Shown in pieces: positions 1-9,889 of a stretch of 64,000 bases of DNA (its first letter is position 1; each line of letters begins with the position of its first letter). The position numbers and the translations under genes were made by a program. The DNA lies in contig CM075185.1 in the NCBI GenBank assembly GCA_037577475.1, positions 32,639,374 through 32,703,373 on the forward strand. Direction: 5' to 3'. Below the pieces are notes generated by a model. That model did not search any database, was not told the DNA's origin, and saw only the letters and a list, made by a program, of their open reading frames with translations. The DNA comes from Chaunax sp. Z400. Taxonomy: Eukaryota; Chordata; Actinopteri; Lophiiformes; Chaunacidae.

Positions 1-770
1 GTCACAGAAAAATAATTGCAATGTCAGTTTTTCCAATACTATGCATCCCTTCTTTTATTGCAGTAATGAGATTACATGAATCCAAATGAGTGTCATGAGG
101 GGCAGCACATGTTTCTGAACTCTGTATATCATGTTGTACTTTGAGATTTTCATTGTTGCATCCTCTCAATTAATTATCAAGAAACATTTTAAACGCTTGT
201 AAAAATCTCCAGTAACTACAGTAAGAAAAGGTCTCTTTGTGTCTCTAAACTCAGCATATTCTGCAAATAATCAAAGAAATTCCTGAATAACAAAACATTG
301 GTTTGCTTCGGAAACAAACATGATCCAGTATTGTGTTGTGTAAATGAAACTTACAGTGAGAGAGAGACTGCAGAATAAATGCGCTGCAAACTGAGGCTAA
401 GTTGAGTGATTTTACTGTATATCAACCTGCTAATGGCTGTTTTTCCATGCAAATCAGTCCCCGTTTGCAGCTGCTGGTGATTTAGCTTCTTGGTGACCAC
501 GCCATTTAATTGTTGACTTGTGTTTTTGTTCCACTTGATTTGATCTGTGCTAGTGTGGCATTACACGATAATGTAAGACCCCAGGCCTCAGTGAAGGTCA
601 CCGCTTCCTCACAGCTTGGGGAACTGCTTTCCTTATTGGTCAATCTTTGCATGCAATTAAACGGGTGCTTAAGAACAGTTACAAAATGAGAAGTGCTGGC
701 TCTTCTCTGAAACATTGACAATGTGCGTGCTTTTATTTTGACATTCTGGGATGGCCTGTTTTCTTGTCAC
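1..770. other. Non-coding flank, no gene seen
   Basis: AT-rich single-copy-looking DNA. The short open frames here (for example minus strand 506-721) show no domain, no splice context and no coding bias that I can see. It ends in the pyrimidine-rich acceptor-like stretch just before the GART-like exon. Confidence 0.5.
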
Positions 771-774
771 TCAG

Positions 775-911
775 GTACGATGGCAGAGAGGGTGCTGGTG
801 GACGGGAGCACGCTCTGGCTTGGAAGCTGGCCCAGTCGCCTCAGGTTCAGCAAGTCTTGGTGGCCCCGGGTAATACAGGCACAGCCAACTGTGGGAAGAT
901 CAGCAACTCTG
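775..911 (+). pseudogene. gart: GART first coding exon copy, frame broken
   Basis: GART is the trifunctional cytosolic enzyme of purine synthesis; its N-terminal GARS domain ligates glycine to phosphoribosylamine. The ATG at 780 opens MAERVLV. After an abrupt frame change the downstream frame reads GGREHALAWKLAQSPQVQQV, then VLVAPGNTGTANCGKISNS, which is the GARS N terminus including the GGREHAL nucleotide-binding loop. Between the two blocks the residues expected around IGSG are missing, and the phase change implies a deletion that is not a multiple of three. An acceptor (CTCAG, ending 774) and a donor (GTAAAT from 912) flank the exon, so this is a genomic, intron-bearing copy and not a processed one. 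No other GART exon was recognised in the window. It could be a degenerate duplicate, or a real exon with an assembly error; I favour a pseudogene fragment. Confidence 0.75.
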
Positions 912-914
912 GTA

Positions 915-2768
915 AATGCAAACACCAAGGCTTTATTAAGACTAGAATATCACTCTGTAGATGCATAACTCTGAACAATCCAGCATATGTCTGTTTAGGT
1001 GTCCTGACCCATGCCCCAACCCTCCACAGCGTTTAACGGAGAGCAGTTCTGTATTTTTAGTTAAATTAGGATACATTTTGGAAAATAAATTCTGCTTCCA
1101 GCATCATATACTGACCAGAAAATGCTTTTTTTTGTAATGTCATGTCATCCTGTTCATATTAAATATCAAAGGTAAATTATGGTTCACATCTTTATTCACC
1201 CTTTAGCCATACAGAGAAATCATTTTTGTGCAGATTAGTGGTTTTTGTCTTAGTGTTTACAAGTCAGAAAGTGTGGATGGTGAGACAGAGAACAACAATA
1301 GTCACTACCGTGCGTGTCTACCTCCAGCATTTATCACTACTTTACTCCTCCTGAATGGATAAGATGTTAATCTGGACTTGTAGGATGACATGCCATTCTT
1401 CCTGCAGAGCTGTGACAATATGGTTGTGATACAACAGTCAATTAAGAGGAAAAGCCAACTTAAACAGCCACCTCAGCCTTATATTCTATTAAAGTTAGAC
1501 AAAACTTATAGAGTTAAAATCATCTCTGTGCTGGATTTTTTTTCTATACTTCCATCTGGGATCATAACTGAGAATGAATAAAGTATTCAACCCCTCTTAG
1601 TAAAGAAAAAAGAAATTCAAGAATAATTATATAAAAATATTCAATTACTCTGTGATAAAAATGTTATTTAAGTAAAAGTAACGAAGCATCGTTGACAGAA
1701 TGTATTTTAAGTTTCAGAAATAAAAGCCGTAAGCAGTATTTACCGCCTGTATAAGAAACTCTTCATTACATTTCTCCATTCGTAAGAACTGGCATATAAA
1801 CAAAGCAAGTCTTGACCTCATTAGACTTTATAGCCCACAATATAATATAGTCTAAAAATGTGGTCTCTTTTTCTGGACCCACTTGGTTCACTGATTCATC
1901 ACTCAGATTTCTGTCAACACCACCATCGCCTTCAGCATCTGTGAGCTGTTTGTTTGGCTGGACGGAGGCCTTGGTACGGAGGCTTATACGTGCCATCTTT
2001 CACCTGCTTTAACTTCATTGTGGGAACATCAAACACGCATACACCTATGCCATATGTCTGCAATTAAATGTTTCTCCTCACAGCTATATTGATACAAACA
2101 TTTAAGAGTGTGGAGAAGTATTTAGAAAAATATTAAAAGGTATAGTAGAAGCTGCATTTGGGGACACAAACGTTCTCTAGACTGCAGTAAGTCTCCAACT
2201 ATTAGGGTTCTTGAAATCTACCGAAGAAGATTCTCAGTTTATCAGAGATCCTCAGAGAGTGACCCCTAATGCTGCTGGGAAAGACTCCACAAACGACACG
2301 TTCTTTATATTCCACTTTCATTTAGTTCATATTAGAGACACGGCTGATCGGATCACATTTTTCTGTGTGGTGCAAATGTGTGTCCCCCTCTTTGAAATGG
2401 GCTTAGAGAGTACAGATGAACTCAAATGAAGCTCACAGAGCTGAAATTAGAAACTGCACCTTTGAAATAAGAAGTTCTGCTGAATGTGATGAAAGTCAAC
2501 AGGGTACTTAAAGGATAAGGAGTGGGGTTATTGTGAAAATGTATTACGTCCCACATGAAAACCTGCGGTTGCATCAGTTGTGGTTAATACCTGAGGCTCC
2601 TCTTCATGCCTTCTCTTAAATAACAATATGTCCACCTTTAAACATGACAGATTTACATTTGTGATGCCATTATATCTTGAACTTGAAGCATAGATGATGA
2701 CGGGGGTTGATGTATGATGTGATTCCAAAAGCTGTTTCCTGAGCTGACGTTTTCTTCCTCTGCGTCAG
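915..2768. other. Non-coding, intron-like stretch
   Basis: About 1.85 kb, AT-rich, without recognisable coding domains. If the flanking exon pieces were once one locus, this was intron. A minus-strand open frame at 1766-1996 begins MARISLRTKAS and has no recognised homology. The 3' end becomes pyrimidine rich (ttcttcctctgcgtcag), a credible splice acceptor. Confidence 0.4.
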
Positions 2769-2917
2769 ATATTTGTGTCGCCCCCGAGTCTCAAGGAGGA
2801 TTTGAGCCGGAGCAGATCAGGGAGCAGCTTGGTGGTTTCATGGGACACTTCTCCATGGGTCGACTGTGCTGGTTCCTGTCTGGAATCATCTATGGAAACC
2901 CCTTCAGAGCCGTTAAG
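2769..2917 (+). pseudogene. Exon-like coding fragment, product unrecognised
   Basis: A strong acceptor-like sequence ends at 2768. Two frames stay open across the block. One contains GGFEPEQIREQLGGFMGHF followed by SMGRLCWFLSGIIYGNPF, which looks like amphipathic protein sequence and then a hydrophobic stretch. The other reads VVSWDTSPWVDCAGSC. A weak donor (AAG|GTCATG) follows. I do not recognise the family. Its place after the broken GART exon suggests leftovers of a duplicated gene segment, but GART itself does not contain this sequence. Confidence 0.35.
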
Positions 2918-2990
2918 GTCATGACTTCTGCAGCATCATAAATACACCACTATTTTCACTATAATTTTGCTTTATCCACCTTCTATGTAG

Positions 2991-3230
2991 AAAATGGAAC
3001 ATTTGAGGAGCTCACCCACTCCGACACCTACATGGACTCAGTGGTTACTGCCCACTATTAGAAAGCTGCCAGCTTGACGGATGTGTCCACTGCTTATCTG
3101 AGGGAAAGCTCCCACACACGGGTCAGCCTTCTCAAACACAGCATCCCCAAGGGGCCTTGTGTGCTCTGCTGCATGGGCAACCAGAGGCGGGAGGCTGAGG
3201 CCCAACTCAAAAAAATAAAAAAAATAAAAA
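2991..3230 (+). pseudogene. Second exon-like fragment with in-frame stop
   Basis: An acceptor-like ttctatgtag ends at 2990. One frame reads ENGTFEELTHSDTYMDSVV, then VTAHY, a TAG stop, and continues KAASLTDVSTAYLRESSH. Coding-like sequence on both sides of a stop suggests decay. The product is not recognised. The fragment runs into an A-rich then TA-repeat tract at about 3210, which could be a retro-insertion tail or simple-repeat expansion. Confidence 0.3.
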
Positions 3231-3232
3231 AT

Positions 3233-3235
<3 letters not shown>

Positions 3236-3271
<36 letters not shown>

Positions 3272-3367
3272 TTTTTTAAATTTTTTTTCACTTCTCTTTT
3301 TCACCTCAGTGTTTTGTGCCAGAGGTCAAAACAGGGCACCACATGGAGCCGGACATATTTTTGGCCC

Positions 3368-3420
<53 letters not shown>

Positions 3421-3512
3421 TATATGTGTACATGTACGTGTGTGTGTGTATATATATATGTATATATATACTGTATATATAAATAAATATATGTATACAC
3501 ACACACATATAC

Positions 3513-3572
<60 letters not shown>

Positions 3573-3655
3573 ACATGTACGTGTGTGTGTGTATATATAT
3601 ATGTATATATATACTGTATATATAAATAAATATATGTATACACACACACATATAC

Positions 3656-3711
<56 letters not shown>

Positions 3712-3735
3712 TTACATATATGTATATATACACAC
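3236..3735. repeat. TA/CA/poly-A microsatellite with duplicated 143-bp block
   Basis: (TA)n at 3236-3267, a 36-base A run ending about 3404, then TA/TG/CA tracts. Positions 3426-3516 recur almost exactly at 3569-3659, an offset of 143 bp. Each copy begins gtgtacatgtacgtgtgtg and ends in a CACACACATATACGTATA-type stretch, so each is also an imperfect inverted repeat. Long open frames here, rich in Tyr-Ile on one strand, are repeat artefacts. Confidence 0.9.
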
Positions 3736-3744
3736 ATGCGAGAA

Positions 3745-4190
3745 ACTAGATATGTTCTATAAAAAAGGGTGGAGGCGTTTATCAGGTCCCATAAACAATG
3801 GCAAAACTTTTTCAAACTGGAAAAATATCATGCAAAAACCAATTCATGTTCATGAATTAAAAGTTAAAGACTGTATATCTGATGAGCCAAAACGTACATC
3901 TGACTTTTGTTCCACCTTTTGTAGAAAATTATACACATCTGAATATTCTGAAAATGACACGTTATTATTGTTAAATTCATTACAGACTCAGAAAGAGAAC
4001 TTTGTGATCAGTCCTCAACCCAAGCAGGGATCAGGTCATGTATAGGTTCTCTGAAGGAGAACAAATCCCCTGGAACAGATGGTTTGTCATCAGAATTTGA
4101 TCAATTATCTGCCAGCAGATGATGTCCTTTCTATTGCAAGTGTTTAATGAGATCTTATCAACTGGTGCTTTATCCTGTAGAGGTAAGAAA
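3745..4190 (+). pseudogene. L1/Tx1-like LINE fragment, start of RT domain
   Basis: Plus-strand remnant of a non-LTR retrotransposon ORF2. The upstream frame reads CISDEPKRTSDFCSTFCRKL and then YTSEYSENDTLLLLNSLQ, the linker typical of fish Tx1/L1-type elements. After a frame change comes GSLKENKSPGTDGLSSEF, the conserved PGTDGL start of reverse transcriptase, then VFNEILSTGA-like residues across another shift. The catalytic YxDD region is absent. The fragment stops at about 4190, where a short stretch (gggcccaatccaaatgtcc) resembling a DNA-transposon end begins. Confidence 0.75.
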
Positions 4191-4329
4191 CACTAGGGAA
4201 AACACTAGGGCCCAATCCAAATGTCCACCCTCCGGACTGTGGACTGAGCCCTCACGGACTTCAGTTGTACGTACCGTGACGTGTTCAATGTCATCACATC
4301 AAGTCTGCGAGGGTGAGAGCCTGCAGGGC

Positions 4330-5609
4330 ATAAATAAAGCCGCTGATGGATAAAACAATATTCAGCCATGGTTCTTCACATTCAGGTGGACTTGCTGTCT
4401 TATTCAATAACTGTCCAGGGAAGGTCAGATCCTACAAAGCAGATATAAATGGTCACTGGATTGAGTTCGTCATGAACATAGATGAGTCATTCTATATAAT
4501 CTTTATGGTTACAATAGCAACTCACAAAACAGGGATATGTTATTAACTATTAATATTTTAACTGATTATATAAAGATACTTTACCCCACTGCTAATATCT
4601 TAGTTGGGGGAGACTTTAATATGACTCCAGATGAATGGAAGGACAGATGTCCATCTAGGTTTGACACACATCACTTTAACAATATTTTCTCAGACTTTAT
4701 AACGCACTGACTATTGAAGATATATGGAGAATCAAGAACCCTGAGGTTCTGCAATACTCCTGGTTTAAACCAGATAGAACATGTAAATCTAGAATTGATT
4801 ATTGGTTACTTTCACATTATTTGTCACAAGCTGTTTATGAAGTATCAGTGGATATTGCCCCTCTAACAGACCACAGTCTGATTCATCTGGCGTTAAAACC
4901 AACTAATATGACTAGAAATAATAAAGCTTTTTGGAAATTTAACTCCAATCTACTGACAGATGAGGAGTTCTGTCAGAGCATCAGAGTCATGCTAAAGAAG
5001 TCCATCAATGATGCTGAAATTAAATCTTATGTGGGCAAGTGGGAATTTTGCAAATATAAAATTAGAAAATGTTCAATTTCCTATAGTAAAGAAAAAGCTC
5101 TTCTGGCCAGAAAGGAAGAAAAAGAATGAATTCAAGAACTGAATAAACGATGTAACACAAGTATTCTCACAAAGGAAGACAAACAGAAAAGTATGGAGCT
5201 GCATAACAAGCTTGATGCTATCTTTGTTTGTTTGGGTGCTTATATTCGATCAAAGGCTAAATGGATAGAAGAAGGAAAGCAAAACATGTCCTATTTTTGT
5301 AAATTAGAGAAAAGGCATCAAGAGAGAAATGCCATCAAACATTACTCAATGAAAAAGAAGAATGCTCCGATCCATCATATTCAGAACAGGACTGCTTCAT
5401 GCTTTTTGATCTGATTAAAGATAATATTCCCACAATAGATAAAGATTTCCAAAATATCTGTGATGCAGAAATAACTCTTGATGAACTGGATAAAGCACTT
5501 GACCGCTTACACCTGGACAATAACCAGGCTCTGATGGTCTGACAGCTCATTTTTATCAACATTTTTGGACTGACATTAGAGAATTCTTATACTGTATTTG
5601 AGAAAAACT
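4330..5609 (+). pseudogene. L1/Tx1-like LINE, endonuclease to early RT
   Basis: A second LINE piece in the same orientation. The apurinic-like endonuclease is clear: FSHGSSHSGGLAVLFNNCPG, GHWIEFVMNIDESFYI, ILVGGDFNMTPDEW (GGDFN active-site motif), then RIDYWLLSHYLS and IAPLTDHSLIHLALKP (SDH-like C-terminal motif, here TDH). It continues through FWKFNSNLLTDEEFCQSI and the KWIEEGKQNMSYFCKLEKRH linker to the RT start near 5480-5570. Several stops and frame shifts make it non-functional. It is not the continuation of the preceding fragment, because that one already starts RT; two separate insertions are implied. It ends at the inverted-repeat element whose target duplication begins at 5610. Confidence 0.85.
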
Positions 5610-5617
5610 AGTAATAT

Positions 5618-6235
5618 ATAGAAGCGTATTGCATTCACCAAATGAAAAAAAAATTGACAACTTATCTCGTAATTATAAGTAAAGATCTTGTAATTATGAG
5701 AAAATCTGTCGCAGTTGTTGATCATCCCGTCAGTGGCCGTATGATAAAACAGTAATGATGGCCTATCAAATGTAACCTGCTTTTCTTTCCTTCTTGGTAT
5801 GAGACACTAGGATTCATTAATGTTACTTAAAAATGAGAATGGTGTTATTATGAGTGCGTCAACATTGCCCAGGCGTCTCAAATTGCTGGATTGTTCAGGT
5901 GGATCAGCCAGTCTGACCCGCTGGAAGTCGCTCTTTTCCTGTATTTCTGTTACCATAGTAATGATGCCAAGTTGAACAGAATGACACAAAGCACAGTCGT
6001 GAACAGACAGTAAACAATGTTATGCTGACTAGAAATGAAAAGACCATTAGCCTCCACATTATATCAAGCTAATAAAGATGAACATTTATGTTCCATGGCC
6101 GTGCAGTGGTCCTACTGAGCAACAATACAGCACAAAGGACTGTTCAGGATCTCATAATTACGAGATCCGGATCTCATAATTATGAGATAAGTTGTCTAAA
6201 ATAATTTTAATTTGGTGAATGTAATACGCTTCTGT
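5618..6235. mobile_element. Non-autonomous inverted-repeat DNA transposon with 8-bp TSD
   Basis: The ends are inverted copies of each other over about 70 bp: the left end begins atagaagcgtattgcattca and the right end is the reverse complement of acagaagcgtattacattca. Identical 8-bp flanks, agtaatat, lie at 5610-5617 and 6236-6243. Inside each end are palindromic ctcataattacgagat-type motifs. An 8-bp duplication fits the hAT superfamily best (also P-like), but no transposase domain is visible in the 620 bp. It interrupts or abuts the RT region of the preceding LINE, so it is younger than that LINE. Confidence 0.8.
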
Positions 6236-6243
6236 AGTAATAT

Positions 6244-7469
6244 CATATGGTTTATAAGGTTTTTTCTTTTGATTGTATTTTTTGTGTAATATAGGCTACT
6301 ATATTATTATATACTGTATATTATAATATAATGTAATATAATATATATATAAATGTATCTTTCTTTTGTATACATTATAATGACTTCTGAGACTGTTTTC
6401 TAATGTTCATTATTTAAACAATACAAATGAACATTTTCAGCTTTTTAACATCCATTTACGGTACTCCAGTCTATCTTTACACAAAATAAAAATGCATATG
6501 CTCTGATAATGGATAGTATCTGGCTTTTGCATTGAAATAACACATATTTTCATTATGTATTCATGGGATTTTTTCATGAAGTGCTTTGTCTTAATCGGTG
6601 ACAGGATATGTGAAACAGTTTTTGTTTGACAAATGGCTAAAATGATCAATTGATTCTTAAAGATGTTTCGTTGCTTTACACAAAAAACCCCAAAGAAAAC
6701 ATAAAAACAGGGATAGAGGGTTATGTAAACTTAAAGCAATAGTAAAAGTAAAATAGAAATGTATAAAGAGATATTATTATTGTAAGCGCCATTTTGATTA
6801 TAAATATATTCGTATAAAGAAGTATTTGTGTTAACAAAATATGAGAAAGAAAAGTTTATGTTCAGTAAGAGTCTGAATTAATTTGAATGTTTATTTGATT
6901 TCATTCCAGTAATGAATGTTTTGAGTTTTTTGTTAGTTGTCCTGTGAGGCTTCCGTATATGTGCTCTTAGAAAAACCACGAAGAAGAATTGTTGTTGTGG
7001 TTACCAAACAATGTATGAGCCGACGGCGGAGCAACACGGTTGTTTTACCGTTGTGCTGAGATGCCGTTTCTCTCAGTCTCCTGTCTGTTCATTGAGATGT
7101 GGTTATAAACAAGAAAGAAGATAAAGCTAAGAAACAACAGTGTGCGCTGAAGATAGACACTACAATTATATATCATTACATAAAGTATTGTATGTATGAA
7201 CAACTTGAACTGTGTTAAGTAAAAATGACATGGCCTCCTCTCCCATGTGACACAGACATTGAACATGACGTTATGTTGAAGTGAAAATAAATCAATTGTA
7301 ATTAGCAGTCTAGTTTGGTGTTAAATTTCTCATCACCTTCTCAGTCATTGCCTTTTCCAGTCCTGTCTGCTTCACCCATTCTTACCATTTAGACTTGTGG
7401 GACTGGCCCTCCGCCTTTTTCATGCATGTGTGACCTCTGTGTGATGTCTTCTGCTTATATGAACTTCAC
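6244..7469. other. AT-rich non-coding DNA
   Basis: About 1.2 kb with TA-rich runs (6300-6350) and no recognisable coding domain or RNA gene. Short open frames on the minus strand (6437-6649, 7045-7266) look random. Confidence 0.5.
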
Positions 7470-7474
7470 TCGAC

Positions 7475-7920
7475 TTGCTTTTTTTGCCTTTTCACTGGTA
7501 AAAGTACCTGGTACTACTTTTTTAGTACCTGCGGTTCCAAGCAAGCCGAGCAGGAACTAAAAGGTCACGTGAGATGTTACAGACCACTGATTGGTCAATG
7601 CCCGGCACACAGAGTATCCTGCACAGCACAAATCAATGGCCGCCACACTCAAACGGCGAAGCTAGTTTAGTGACTGCAACCACTATATTGAGGAGGTGCA
7701 GACGTTCCTGTCTTAAACAGCTGATGAGTAGTCACTGTAGTAGTCAGCTCATGCAACAAATGCCTCCTGGTTAGTCGCAGCAGGGCGGCCATCTTTTCCT
7801 ACAGCTACGATAAACAGATTCTTAGTGTTGCATAAACGCCATCACTGCGTCATTGATGATGGGTAGCAGTATCCACCACACTCTCTTGGAACTAATCTGT
7901 GGTCATCAAGCCTAACCGCC
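7475..7920. mobile_element. Possible DNA-transposon end fragment
   Basis: Begins ccttttcactggtaaaagta, then cctggtactacttttttagt and acctgcggttccaagcaagc. I associate this sequence with a common fish DNA-transposon terminus (a TIR with repeated GGTAC motifs). A second terminus was not found with confidence, so family and limits are uncertain. Confidence 0.35.
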
Positions 7921-8034
7921 CTCGGACAGATATATGAGGACACAAAAGTGTAATTATCAGTCTTATGTCTGTGCAGTAAGTAGCCACAGAGGTGGAGCCA
8001 GAATTTAGTTAGTCTCACTTTTTCAGTTTCAATT

Positions 8035-8528
8035 CAATTCAATATTTGTATAGCACCAAATCACAACAAAATTTATATCAAGGCACTTTCCAAAAAGAGC
8101 AGGTCTAGACCGACTCTTTATTCTAAAGAGACCCAACAATCCTCCAGACATGTTGAACCACAATAACAATAACAGCTGTTAGAATAGAGGGATTATAGTT
8201 TGTAGTATTTATAATAACTACTACAATAACAACACTGACATGATAATATTAATGATGATGATAGTAATAGTAAGAGTAATAATAATAATGGTAATGATGA
8301 TGATGTCAGAGAGTATCAACCATGGTCCCAGCAGTAGCTTGGTCCACGGTGACCTGCAGGATGAGAAAGCACAAAGACTCCGGGGAAGAAGTCAAGTTAG
8401 TAACATGAATTAATGAGACATGAGTGTGTAAAGAAGAAGAGAGAGGAGCTCAGTGCATCATGGGAAGTCCCCCAGCAGTCTAGGCCTATAGCAGCATAGC
8501 TAAAGACTAGCCTAAGTCAGCCTTTATT
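8035..8528 (-). repeat. 3' UTR and tail of CR1/L2-like LINE
   Basis: Read on the minus strand this follows the LINE stop codon and ends in gtgatttggtgctatacaaa and an (ATTGA)n tail (plus strand ttcaattcaattcaatattt at 8027-8046). That tail is typical of fish CR1/L2/Rex1-type LINEs. An internal region (8200-8310) has degenerated into AAT/ATG/TAG-rich simple repeat. Confidence 0.65.
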
Positions 8529-8950
8529 CTAAGCTTTATCAAAAAGGAAAGTTTTAAGCCTCCTCTTAAATGTAGAGAGGGTGTCTGCCTCCTGGACCCA
8601 GACTGGAAGATGGTTCCACAGGAGAGGAGCCTGATAACTGAAGGCTCTGGCTCCTGTTCTACTTTTGGAGACTCTAGGGATCACAAGGAACCCTGCATCC
8701 AGGGAGCGTAATGTTCTAGATGGGTAGTAGGGTACTACGAGCTCCTGAAGGTATGTTGCTGCCTGACCATTAAGGGCTTTATATGTGAGGAGAGGGATTT
8801 TAAATTCTATTCTGGATTTTACAGGGAGCCAAAGCTGAGAGGCCAATACAGGAGAAATATGATCTCTGATACTAGTTCTGGTCAAGACACTTGCAGCAGC
8901 ATTCTGGATCAGCTGGAGAGTCTTTAGAGACTTGTAGGGAATTACAATAA
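8529..8950 (-). pseudogene. CR1/L2-like LINE ORF2 C terminus
   Basis: The minus-strand frame reads LQLIQNAAASVLTRTSIRDH, then SPVLASQLWLPVKSRIEFKI and TYKALNGQAATYLQELV, ending LSTFKRRLKTFLFDKA. This is the conserved region after RT in CR1/L2/Rex1-type fish LINEs (LQ.xQNAAA, HWLPV, FK.L.....LNG). It is the 5'-truncated final 140 or so residues of ORF2. The open frame extends upstream to 9185 through sequence that does not look like LINE protein, so I set the limit near 8950, where a gggaattacaataatccaac-type repeat starts. Confidence 0.8.
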
Positions 8951-9224
8951 TCCAACCTGGAAGTAATAAATGCATGGATTCATTTTTCTGCATCTTTTTG
9001 AGACAGAATGTGCCTTTATAACCCCAAAAAAGTCCAAATAAAGTTGATACACTGCAAAAAAAAAGAGAGAATGTGTTCATATACAAATGAACTCTGTTTC
9101 CCAACATGGGTTTTATAAAGTGATCCTGAGCCCATGTAGAAACATCATTTATACACTCGTGTTTCACTGGTGAACCTCTCCCCATCCTTAAGAACCACTC
9201 GGCCTTTCCAGGAAACTCCTTTCT

Positions 9225-9350
9225 TTTTTTTTTTAGATACTTTATTCATCCCACAAGGGGGAAATTCTTTTCCCTGCATTTGACCCATCCCTGAGGAGCG
9301 CACTACTTTGACTTGTAGACTTTCAGGGGCTGGGGATCGAACCACAGCCG
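9225..9350 (-). mobile_element. tRNA-derived SINE A, partial
   Basis: Minus-strand copy of the family also found at 25853, 27383, 42717 and 49315. The 3' part (agatactttattcatcccac on the plus strand) and part of the head (caggggctggggatcgaacc, complement of the B box) are present. The A-box end is lost where it joins unrelated sequence near 9345. Confidence 0.7.
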
Positions 9351-9689
9351 CCCATTTCATACCCAGTCATGATACTGTCACCTCTTACCAATGTGGAATG
9401 TTCCTAACAGGTGTTTTTGGAGCATTCCACCTCTCTTCCAGTCTTTAGTCACCCTTGCCAATGAGTTTATCTTTTCACCTTTGTCTATTGGTCAGTTTTT
9501 TGTTTTGTTTTTTGTTGTCAACAGGATTATGTAAAAACTCCTGGACAGGTTTCTCCAGAACTTGGTAGAAGGATGGAGCAGGAAAGAACCAATTAAATTC
9601 AGTTGCTGATCCAGATAAAGTGATGAATCCAGGATTTTTTCCCCACTCCTTTTAACATTGCTAAGGTGTTTTTGACATTTTTTTAAAGT

Positions 9690-9753
9690 TAGTTTTTGGG
9701 CATTTTATGCCTTTATTGGACAACTGGAGAGGTGACAGGAAATGTGGTAGAGA

Positions 9754-9787
<34 letters not shown>

Positions 9788-9885
9788 AGACATGTGGCAA
9801 ATGGCCACGGGTCGGAATCGAACCGCTAGAGGACTATAGCCTCGGTACATGGGGCTCTGACCGCTGCGCTACCTGCACCCCAACA
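9690..9885 (-). mobile_element. tRNA-derived SINE B with 31-base G run
   Basis: A different SINE. On the minus strand the head reads gcgcagcggtcagagc (A-box-like) and gcggttcgattccgacc (B box), followed by ctctaccacatttcctgtca and a tail caataaaggcataaaatgcc. Positions 9756-9786 are 31 consecutive G, a simple-repeat expansion inside the SINE body that is prone to sequencing error and could form quadruplexes. Confidence 0.75.
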
Positions 9886-9889
9886 TTTT

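Noticed and set aside
1766..1996. Minus-strand first exon beginning MARISLRTKAS
   Set aside because: Hydrophilic and not obviously random, but there is no recognised homology, clear donor or second exon. It was left as an unassigned open frame.
3301..3815. Several Tyr/Ile/Thr/His-rich ORFs on both strands
   Set aside because: They are translations of TA/CA/poly-A microsatellite sequence.
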